Below are positions 1 through 5,851 of a stretch of 25,845 bases of DNA, one piece after another; the first letter of the stretch is position 1; each line of letters starts with the position of its first letter. The translations under genes were made by a program, and so were the position numbers. Where the stretch lies: the IMG/VR virus record IMGVR_UViG_3300032296_000038, positions 1 to 25,845 of that record. The stretch is one strand, 5' to 3'. The notes under the pieces are model-generated. The model made no database searches. It saw nothing but the letters and a program-made list of their open reading frames with translations, and was not told the DNA's origin. Source of the DNA: a virus.

Positions 1-811
1 AGGTAAACTGATCCCCGTATGGCTCAGCCAGCGTGCCAGAATCTACACCCCATCTGCGCCCATCGTAGTCTGAGAACGGAGTGATCTTGAGCTGGTGCAG
101 GTGGCCAGTAACGATTGACCTACCTGACTTGAGTGCATTGTTCCATGTACTGTGGACACCGTTGTGCCAGCGATGCTTGACGATCAATGAGTCATTGATG
201 TCTACTCTCCACCCTGTGTGCCAGCCAGGGAAGTAATCCCACAGGTTGCTGAACTCGGACAGGTCTGGAGCATGGGCGGCAATGTAGTTAAACAAGCGCA
301 CGTCATGGTTGCCATATGTCCACAGTTTAGTTGCGTTCTTAGATGCGTTGGCTATCTCATGCAGTCGGTCTTGGCAGGCTTCAATCTCCTTCTTTGGGGT
401 CGGAGGTTCTGTACCCATCAAGGCAGGGAAGCGACTGATCCTAGCACCATCAAACACGTCGCCGTTGAGGATCAAAGTCTGCGGCTTGAACTCGGTTATC
501 AGTTTGACAAAAGCCTTGTGAGCTACCGTCTCCTCACCTGGCCAGTAGTGGCAGTCACTAGCTATGAACACCATGCCAGTGTGTACCTTATGCTCTATGA
601 CCCTACGATTTTCAGGTATGGTTGTGACTTTATAGACAGTCTGCGGTGCATTGTAGGTTGGCAGGGATATGCCTAGGGTAGATTGGATCTTGGCCTTGCG
701 TCCAGCCAATGCCCTCACAGACATACCAACGTGTTCGGCAGCCAGCTTAGTGCTGCCAAACCGTTTCATCGCCGTAATGATTTCGTCGTCAGAGATTCTT
801 TTTAGTGCCAA
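1..811 (-). CDS. Calcineurin-like metallophosphoesterase with N-terminal HTH-like segment (C-terminus cut by window edge)
   Basis: About 270 codons are open from a TTG at 811 to the left edge with no stop, so the C-terminus is missing. The start codon is TTG with GGAAG a few bases upstream; the first in-frame ATG is 14 codons further in. The gene overlaps the preceding hydrolase by 23 nt. Residues about 5 to 40 (ITAMKRFGSTKLAAEHVG...) look like a small helix-turn-helix. The metallophosphoesterase motifs then follow in order: SDCHYW (metal-binding D-x-H), NGDVFDG (GDxxD), YGNHD (GNHD) and GHLH (GHxH). Members of this family hydrolyse phosphomono- or phosphodiesters with two metal ions. The substrate cannot be told here; nucleic acid or nucleotide processing is a guess prompted by the HTH. 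It sits last in the lysis-side cluster, after the holin and the Ntn-hydrolase. Confidence 0.85.
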   Translation of the reverse strand, partial: MALKRISDDEIITAMKRFGSTKLAAEHVGMSVRALAGRKAKIQSTLGISLPTYNAPQTVYKVTTIPENRRVIEHKVHTGMVFIASDCHYWPGEETVAHKAFVKLITEFKPQTLILNGDVFDGARISRFPALMGTEPPTPKKEIEACQDRLHEIANASKNATKLWTYGNHDVRLFNYIAAHAPDLSEFSNLWDYFPGWHTGWRVDINDSLIVKHRWHNGVHSTWNNALKSGRSIVTGHLHQLKITPFSDYDGRRWGVDSGTLAEPYGDQFT

Positions 812-1232
812 TTTTTCTTCCGCCTATTGTTATCACGTCTATCGGCCCGCGAGTAGCGGGGTCAAACAGAGCAGCGATTTCGACGGCTTCCTTGGGCGAC
901 TTGCCCAGGTGCATAGCCGCTAAGGCGTATGCTGATCCTGTGCCAATCGCATAGAAAGGTTCTTTGATGCAAGCAGGGATGATGGTACTTTCGTACACCC
1001 AAATGCCATCAGCTCTAAGCTCCATACATTCGACATCGCAGTCTGAATCTAGGTCTCCACCGTGCTCGATGGAGTTAAAAAATTTTAGGATCTGAACCCA
1101 ATCTCCGGCGGCTCCGGCTACCCCATCCTTCCACTGCCTGAGTTTACAAACGGAATAGTAACTACCTTCACCACTGCACATACTGTCAGCCGCTATCTGT
1201 TTATGGACTAGGCTGGCAGCTATGGTCGTCAC
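789..1232 (-). CDS. Proteasome beta/HslV-like Ntn-hydrolase
   Basis: This 147-residue protein starts with GTG, overlapping the holin stop as GTGA. Removing the initiator Met exposes Thr-Thr-Ile, the same N-terminus as HslV and proteasome beta subunits, where Thr1 is the nucleophile. Further matches are IAADS (the Asp17 position), VCKLRQWKDGVAGAAGD (Lys near the Lys33 position, then the G-x-x-G-D turn), and near the end FYAIGTGSAYALAAMHLG followed by EAVEIAALFDPATRGPI, the usual helix and last strands. Thr1, Asp15 and Lys29 in mature numbering would form the active site. No HslU-like or other ATPase is visible nearby. It could be a self-compartmentalised peptidase, an amidase-like relative, or a structural derivative. 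The fold call is made from motifs; substrate and oligomeric state are unknown. Confidence 0.75.
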   Translation of the reverse strand: MTTIAASLVHKQIAADSMCSGEGSYYSVCKLRQWKDGVAGAAGDWVQILKFFNSIEHGGDLDSDCDVECMELRADGIWVYESTIIPACIKEPFYAIGTGSAYALAAMHLGKSPKEAVEIAALFDPATRGPIDVITIGGRKIGTKKNL

Positions 1233-1405
1233 TTTTTCTTAAGCCACTTTTGAACCGTGTCGGTTTCGTATATACGAAAACCCGTCCAAACTATTGTGAA
1301 CAAAGCCGCAATGGACGGAAGGATCTCGGCTAGGGTACCGAGTACAGTTATGAACGACAGACCGTCGGCAACGTGTTTGGTAGTTTCGGATGCGTGATAA
1401 GCCAT
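1229..1405 (-). CDS. Holin (class II-like)
   Basis: A 58-residue protein with one clear hydrophobic stretch flanked by less hydrophobic helix: GLSFITVLGTLAEILPSIAA followed by LFTIVWTGF. The C-terminus is charged (IYETDTVQKWLKKK). This size and layout match the small holins next to fibre genes in T7-like podoviruses, which open the inner membrane at lysis. The start is placed at the ATG at 1405, four bases after the fibre stop; an upstream ATG at 1444 would overlap the fibre gene and add 13 non-conserved-looking residues. The stop overlaps the GTG of the downstream hydrolase. No endolysin is recognised next to it, so its partner is probably outside the window. Confidence 0.75.
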   Translation of the reverse strand: MAYHASETTKHVADGLSFITVLGTLAEILPSIAALFTIVWTGFRIYETDTVQKWLKKK

Positions 1406-1409
1406 GATC

Positions 1410-2312
1410 TCAATCGTAAATAATGTTGATACTGCCGGAGTCAAAGGTGCCGCTAACAGGCAGTACGCTAACGGTTGTCAGGACATCTGACAATGTCTTG
1501 TCCCCAGCACAGGTAATGGTTCCACCGGAATAGCTTACCGAACCAGAGGCCAGCCAAATGTTGCCACTGGTATTGGCTATGGTAATCACACCACTCAGGC
1601 TATACCCTGCGTTACTAGAGTTAAGCAAGAACCCGCTGGTTGATGTGGCCGAGGCCAATGAGGATGAGTCTAGGCGGGATGAGCCAGAGGTATATCCGGT
1701 TGTCTCAATGCCACCCGCATCTCCAAGCCTGACCAGTACGTTGACTGCTCCGCTTGTGCTGATCCCGTTTAGGCACAGGGTAATCCGCTTGACCCAAGAC
1801 GGGATGCTAGTGAAGGTTACAAAGGATGTGCTAGCTGCGTTTTGGCTAGTCATCCGGGTTATGGGCTGGCTCAACTTGGCTGGCGTTATCACGCCACTGT
1901 CAACCGTCCAGCTCGTACCAGATGAGGCCACCGTTATGTCGCCCTTGTCTCCGTCTGTCAGGGTAACAATGGTACGGTACTCAATGTCTGTCGCACCTGA
2001 GTTTACAAACAGTGCCTTGTTGCCATTGCTAGTCAGGGATGGCAACAGGTTTACCCTAGCTGCTGCTGCCGTGCTAGCACCAGTACCACCGTCTGCAATG
2101 GCTATGTCTGTGATGCCAGTGATTGAGCCGCCAGTAATGGCCACGTTGGTCGTTGCTTGCGACGCCTTTGCCAGAGGGATGCCACCTGCCGTAGCTCCGT
2201 CATGGACTACGATTGTATCCTTGGTAGTGTCAACCGTAATCTCAGCCTCAAGCCCTGTGAAGCTGGCGTGCTGGACAGTCGTACCTCTGCGTAGTCGCAA
2301 TGCGTTTGCCAT
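1410..2312 (-). CDS. Tail fibre/receptor-binding protein with Mtd-like N-terminal domain
   Basis: 300 residues starting at ATG 2312, one base after the upstream stop; a start at 2351 would overlap that gene. Residues 1 to 50 (RRGTTVQHASFTG, EITVDTTKDTIVVHDGATAGG) closely resemble the N-terminal domain of the Bordetella phage BPP-1 receptor-binding protein Mtd, which attaches the protein to the tail. Residues about 60 to 115 form a collar seen in many fibres (ITDIAIADGGTGAST then LLPSLTSN and VNSGATDIE). The rest is Ser/Thr/Gly-rich beta-type sequence ending SGTFDSGSINIIYD. No C-type lectin fold or variable-repeat pattern typical of Mtd is apparent in the C-terminal part, so only the attachment domain appears shared. 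It probably binds host receptors. Confidence 0.75.
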   Translation of the reverse strand: MANALRLRRGTTVQHASFTGLEAEITVDTTKDTIVVHDGATAGGIPLAKASQATTNVAITGGSITGITDIAIADGGTGASTAAAARVNLLPSLTSNGNKALFVNSGATDIEYRTIVTLTDGDKGDITVASSGTSWTVDSGVITPAKLSQPITRMTSQNAASTSFVTFTSIPSWVKRITLCLNGISTSGAVNVLVRLGDAGGIETTGYTSGSSRLDSSSLASATSTSGFLLNSSNAGYSLSGVITIANTSGNIWLASGSVSYSGGTITCAGDKTLSDVLTTVSVLPVSGTFDSGSINIIYD

Positions 2313-2313
2313 G

Positions 2314-2472
2314 TTATCCCTCTGCTGGTTCCGGTGTATTACCCGCCTCAACCCAAGCCTTGAACTCTGGGTAGTCCTCAGTACAGGTCAGTCTGCATTT
2401 ACCATCGTCATCAATACGGGCAAAGATTTGTTGGTCATCGGGATTAAGTTTGGGTAGCATTTTGTAAATCAT
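2314..2472 (-). CDS. Small fibre-associated protein (52 aa)
   Basis: Starts at ATG 2472, overlapping the stop of the upstream fibre gene by 4 nt (ATGA), and stops one base before the next fibre gene. The protein runs from MIYKMLPKLNPDD to AWVEAGNTPEPAEG. The ending matches small proteins that commonly sit between fibre genes in aquatic phages and resemble the tips of fibre-assembly proteins. The tight translational coupling on both sides supports that it is real. Its function is not known; assistance in folding or attachment of the neighbouring fibre is inference. Confidence 0.75.
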   Translation of the reverse strand: MIYKMLPKLNPDDQQIFARIDDDGKCRLTCTEDYPEFKAWVEAGNTPEPAEG

Positions 2473-3599
2473 AGTTCAGCACTCCATCCAAGATAACCAT
2501 TACCCGAATTAGTTACAATACTACCGCCATGTCCGGCAGTTAATCCAGAAGCAACATCAAAATTAACTTGCCACATATCTGTTGTTGTTCTAGTGCTAAA
2601 AGTAGGAACGGCAGAGCAGACAATCTGTGTTGTTCCATTCCACCTGTAATCAGATGCAGTTCCGCTTTGTTCTAGTGCGGATGGGGCTGTTCGTAATCTA
2701 ACCGGAAAATTACTAAAACCACTAAATACTGTTGTACCACTCGCAAAAGCACCAGTTGAAATAACCGCATTAACAGCAATTGCTGTTCTATAATAATACC
2801 GCTGACACATTATCAACTCACGCCCATAATCCCTGCGCTCAAACGGTGTAGCAACAGAGCCTACTTCGAGTTGAACGCCTGTGATGTACCAAGTAGCGTT
2901 GAGAGTGCCGATGACGGATGTTGCTCCTGTGGCGGATTGATAGTTTGCACCAGCCCATGCTCCAGCAGTTCCACTATAAGTTGAACCATTACCAAGACCA
3001 AAAGTAAGTCGTATGCCAACACCATTTGTTGTCAGCCAAGTTCCTGATGTATCTCCAGCAATTGTTATAGTTTTTTGTTCCCAAGTATTTGAAGCAGAAA
3101 TAGTGTAGCTAAATGGATAACTTCTATTTACAGCAGAATTTCTTAAACTTCCACCAAAAGTTCCAGTAAGAGAACTTCTTACCCAAAACGAAAGAGTTAC
3201 AGTTTTAGCATTAGCAGTTCCCCATGCTAAATCACCAATATTTAAGCCTTCAATAACTTGAACAATTTGAAAGTAATCAGAAGCACCAATGCTTACAGCC
3301 GATGCAGTAGATAATCCTAAGTAATTAACAAATCCTGCTGGAGGAGTAACAGAATCTTTATTTTGTTGAATAGCAAACTTACTAGCTTGTGATGCTTCAT
3401 ATTTCCATCTATCAACTGTAAAACTATCCACACTAGGAGTAACACTAGCACCAGCGTTCCTCTGGTCAATCCTCATGTCACCATTGATGATGCGGTTACG
3501 GAAGCCTTGCAGACTATCCGCAGTAGGGGTCATGCTATTTATAGTAGCGGTATTGCCACCACTAGCGTCTGTTACTACGTTGACCTTCAAAGTACTCAT
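2469..3599 (-). CDS. Tail fibre/receptor-binding protein, AT-rich
   Basis: 376 residues starting with ATG overlapping the upstream stop (ATGA). The N-terminal part has the motif GFRNRIINGDMRIDQRNAGA, followed by VDRWKYE and later VQLEVGSVATPFERRDYGRE and CQRYYYR. This layout is typical of phage fibre or carbohydrate-binding-type proteins seen in marine and freshwater phages. The middle is beta-rich (TVTLSFWVRSSLTG, WEQKTITIAGDTSGTWL), suggesting a jelly-roll-like binding domain. The DNA is markedly more AT-rich than its neighbours: the 60-base line at 3121 holds 20 G/C and the line at 3181 holds 23, against 37 in the line at 15241 in the nozzle gene. That suggests recent acquisition of this module. 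The host ligand is unknown. Confidence 0.8.
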   Translation of the reverse strand: MSTLKVNVVTDASGGNTATINSMTPTADSLQGFRNRIINGDMRIDQRNAGASVTPSVDSFTVDRWKYEASQASKFAIQQNKDSVTPPAGFVNYLGLSTASAVSIGASDYFQIVQVIEGLNIGDLAWGTANAKTVTLSFWVRSSLTGTFGGSLRNSAVNRSYPFSYTISASNTWEQKTITIAGDTSGTWLTTNGVGIRLTFGLGNGSTYSGTAGAWAGANYQSATGATSVIGTLNATWYITGVQLEVGSVATPFERRDYGRELIMCQRYYYRTAIAVNAVISTGAFASGTTVFSGFSNFPVRLRTAPSALEQSGTASDYRWNGTTQIVCSAVPTFSTRTTTDMWQVNFDVASGLTAGHGGSIVTNSGNGYLGWSAEL

Positions 3600-3823
3600 A
3601 AAGACTCCACAATCTGTTTCAACGCATCTACATGGGTCACAGAATTGATGTTGTTCTGGATCGTTGCGTACTTGTCACGGATGACTTGCCTTGATGCCTC
3701 TGCCGCTTGTGCCTCTGCCGGGATGGTTGCCTTAATATCTAACGGAGCAAACTCAGCAGACCGAGCAGCCCTGCGCTTGTCGTGAGCAATGTTCTTGGCT
3801 TTGTCTAAGTTAATCGTAATCAC
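3596..3823 (-). CDS. Small fibre-region protein (75 aa, GTG start)
   Basis: The ORF is open from an ATG at 3838, but the GTG at 3823 forms the overlap GTGA with the upstream stop, has GGGAG about 8 nt before it, and gives the natural-looking N-terminus (M)ITINLDKAKNIAHDKRRAAR. The GTG is therefore preferred. The protein is helical and charged: AHDKRRAARSAEFAPLD, then EAQAAEASRQVIRDKYATIQ, ending DALKQIVESL. Similar proteins lie beside fibre genes in aquatic phages and are often called tail fibre assembly or hypothetical proteins. Function is inferred from position only. Confidence 0.7.
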   Translation of the reverse strand: MITINLDKAKNIAHDKRRAARSAEFAPLDIKATIPAEAQAAEASRQVIRDKYATIQNNINSVTHVDALKQIVESL

Positions 3824-4008
3824 TCTGTATACTCCCAAGCATCTCTAAATGTGCGGTCTGACGGAATATCAGCAACATCTACAATCTTGTATGGTTTGCC
3901 TTCAGGTACATCTTTGGCGGCAATTTCTTCGATAGTTAGGCCGCAGTCAGCGGGAATAATCACCGCCACGCCGCCGTCATCTGTTTGGTAAATAATTCTT
4001 GAGTTCAT
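3820..4008 (-). CDS. Small tail fibre accessory/assembly-like protein (62 aa)
   Basis: Starts at ATG 4008 with AAAGGA six bases upstream, nine bases after the preceding stop. The sequence begins MNSRIIYQTDDGGVAVIIP and contains LTIEEIAAKDVP, YKIVDVADIPSDRTFRDAWE. The IVD.ADIPSDRTFRDAWE ending is a recurring signature of small fibre-linked proteins in cyanophage-like and other aquatic phages. It is coupled by overlap to the downstream 75-residue gene, and the two commonly occur as a pair. A fibre-folding chaperone role is plausible but not demonstrated. Confidence 0.75.
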   Translation of the reverse strand: MNSRIIYQTDDGGVAVIIPADCGLTIEEIAAKDVPEGKPYKIVDVADIPSDRTFRDAWEYTE

Positions 4009-4017
4009 GGTTGTCCT

Positions 4018-4524
4018 TTAACGGAAAACGGCAACGGAAATTGTGGCCATATCAAAATCACTTGCTGGCGTAGAAGCGTTTATCCGACAAGACGAAGTTG
4101 TGAACGCACCACTTGGACTGGGTGCAGTAAATGTTACTCCCTTAAAGGTGGTTCCAGTAGTGCCGCACACGCAATAATTTGCATCCGGCATCGCAGTCGT
4201 GAAGTTCACCGTGTAGTCACCCGTATTGTTATCCGTGATGCTCGACACATTTCCACTTGCACGAATTGCCACAGTACCAGTACCGTTGAAATTCACCCAT
4301 GCACGACATCCGTATGCAACAGCAGCGGAACCGTATCCTGAGTTAAAGGATAAGTCCCCGCTAAAAGAACCAGTAGTGCCAGAGATAGCCGCACCACCAG
4401 CCGTGGTGATAATGGTTCCCGTAGCGTCTGGCAGCGTCAGCGTCCTGTTTGTGTTGCTATTTGGGCTGGCAATCGTGAAGATGCCCGTCCCGCTGGCGTT
4501 GCTCTCTAGTTTGATTGATGACAT
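4018..4524 (-). CDS. Small tail fibre or fibre-tip protein (168 aa)
   Basis: The start is set at ATG 4524, which shares a base with the upstream stop (TAATG); an in-frame ATG at 4563 would overlap further. The N-terminus (MSSIKLESNASGTGIFTI, NRTLTLPDATGTI) is the beta-strand repeat style used to attach short fibres. Residues about 70 to 120 (YGCRAWVNFNGTGTVAIRAS, GDYTVNFTTAMPDANYCV) match a C-terminal domain found on many phage fibres and tips. It lacks a long shaft, so it may be a short fibre or a cap on a neighbouring fibre. The ligand is unknown. Confidence 0.7.
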   Translation of the reverse strand: MSSIKLESNASGTGIFTIASPNSNTNRTLTLPDATGTIITTAGGAAISGTTGSFSGDLSFNSGYGSAAVAYGCRAWVNFNGTGTVAIRASGNVSSITDNNTGDYTVNFTTAMPDANYCVCGTTGTTFKGVTFTAPSPSGAFTTSSCRINASTPASDFDMATISVAVFR

Positions 4525-4868
4525 TATTGGGCCTCGATCCAGTTCGTTGTTGTCTCGTCCCACGTGTATTGCTTACCATCTGTCGGGTACGCAACAGGCG
4601 CATCCCATAGGCAAGTATCCTCGTTCAGAGTCCATGAAGCATAAGGCTTTGTTGGTATGAACGCATCTCGTACAGGGTCGTAGGTGTAGCCGATGCCTGC
4701 ATAGTTCTTACGCAATGGACGGCCCTCTGGGTGTTGACCACCACAGGTGTTGTAAGAGGTCTGAATCCACTCACCGGGAGAGGAATCGACAAATGTAGTA
4801 AAAAACTCAGGCTCCGCAACAATCACTTGCGTCACGATGCCATCACAAACTTTTGCAAAATGTGACAT
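4524..4868 (-). CDS. Fibre-associated protein of a family also seen in cyanomyoviruses
   Basis: 114 residues starting MSHFAKVCDGIVTQVIVAE, with AAAAGGAA just upstream of the ATG. The remainder carries WIQTSYNTCGG, PLRKNYAGIGYTYD, RDAFIPTKPYASW and CLWDAPVAYPTDGK. This sequence pattern is shared by small proteins near fibre genes in T4-like cyanophages and other aquatic phages. It is Trp/Tyr-rich and probably a small beta-rich protein. A structural or fibre-assembly role follows from context; the biochemical role is not known. Confidence 0.75.
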   Translation of the reverse strand: MSHFAKVCDGIVTQVIVAEPEFFTTFVDSSPGEWIQTSYNTCGGQHPEGRPLRKNYAGIGYTYDPVRDAFIPTKPYASWTLNEDTCLWDAPVAYPTDGKQYTWDETTTNWIEAQ

Positions 4869-4878
4869 TTGTTTCCTT

Positions 4879-5850
4879 TTACGCCGTATATGAGCCTGAA
4901 CTGTTATAAGTCAAAATTGTATTTGAGCCGTTTGTTGTGACTGTTGGTGAACCTGTGGTTGTGCCTGTGTAGTTTGTGGTCGGAATTGAAAGAATAACTA
5001 CACCTGAGCCACCAGCGCCTCCTGTATTTGCGCCAGAAGTAGCTGTGCCACTACCGCCGCCGCCAGTGTTCGCAGTTCCACTATTTCCTGTGCCAGATAC
5101 ACTAGGACACGAAGCCCCGCCCCCAGCGCCACCAGAGCCGCCGGTGCCTGAATCATATCTACCGCCGCCTCCACCACCAGCAAGGGTTACAGATGAGCCA
5201 GTAATTGAAGATGCAGTTCCAGCACCGCCGTTACCGCCGGTTGTGCTTGTTCCAGCAATGCCAACAGCCGAAGAACCACCGCCACCGCCACCACCATAAG
5301 AGCTAGCAGAAGATGAACCACCGCCTCCGTTATTGCCTTGTCCAGATGTTCCTGTACCACCAGAAGTATTACCACTAGATACTCCAGAGCCGCCACCACC
5401 AGAGCCACCAGAAACACCGTTAACACCACCACCACCACCGCCACCACCCCCTGTGCTGGTAATTGAATCAAATACAGAATTTGAACCATTGGTTCCAGAT
5501 GCGTTACTGGCGCCACCGCTACCACCTGCACCCACAGTTACGGTGTAAGTGCTTCCAGTAGTTACGGGAAAACCAATGCCTGTACGATAGCCACCTGCAC
5601 CACCACCGCCACTAACAGCACCACTCGAACCACCACCACCACCGCCACCACCAGCAACAACAAGGTATTCAACTGTGTAGTTAGGGGATTGAAAAAAACC
5701 ACGCCATTGCGATCCAACTGAGTCCCACCACTCCAGTCGATTCAAGGTTGAGTTAAATCCACTTTGACCCGCTACTGGACTAGACGGGCGAGTTCCTGTT
5801 GTCCAAGTGGCGTTTGCAATCCCTGTTGTTCCGTTAAGTACAATCGTCAT
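4879..5850 (-). CDS. Polyglycine-rich tail fibre/adhesin
   Basis: 323 residues starting at ATG 5850 (MTIVLNGTTGIANA), one base after the stop of the main fibre gene; an ATG at 5877 would add nine residues overlapping that gene. Residues about 1 to 65 form a fibre head (TGTRPSSPVAGQSGFNSTL, LEWWDSVGSQWRG). From NYTVEYLVVAGGGGG onward, roughly 220 residues are dominated by Gly runs of up to nine with Ser, Thr and Asn, then a short beta end (GVVILSIPT, SNTILTYNSS). Glycine-rich domains of this kind can pack as polyglycine-II sheets, as in the phage S16 adhesin gp38, with variable loops contacting the receptor. The comparison to gp38 is architectural and not based on homology. Confidence 0.75.
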   Translation of the reverse strand: MTIVLNGTTGIANATWTTGTRPSSPVAGQSGFNSTLNRLEWWDSVGSQWRGFFQSPNYTVEYLVVAGGGGGGGGSSGAVSGGGGAGGYRTGIGFPVTTGSTYTVTVGAGGSGGASNASGTNGSNSVFDSITSTGGGGGGGGGVNGVSGGSGGGGSGVSSGNTSGGTGTSGQGNNGGGGSSSASSYGGGGGGGSSAVGIAGTSTTGGNGGAGTASSITGSSVTLAGGGGGGRYDSGTGGSGGAGGGASCPSVSGTGNSGTANTGGGGSGTATSGANTGGAGGSGVVILSIPTTNYTGTTTGSPTVTTNGSNTILTYNSSGSYTA

Positions 5851-5851
5851 G

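Noticed and set aside
1410-2312. Diversity-generating retroelement target
   Set aside because: Only the Mtd-like N-terminal domain is present; no reverse transcriptase, template repeat or lectin-type variable end is seen.
1558-2457. Plus-strand 299-codon frame
   Set aside because: It lies opposite the Mtd-like fibre gene and its small upstream neighbour, both well supported; composition is that of an antisense shadow.
4976-5548. Proline-rich plus-strand frames
   Set aside because: They are the reverse reading of the glycine-rich fibre (Gly GGN codons read as Pro) and have no ribosome binding site or family match.
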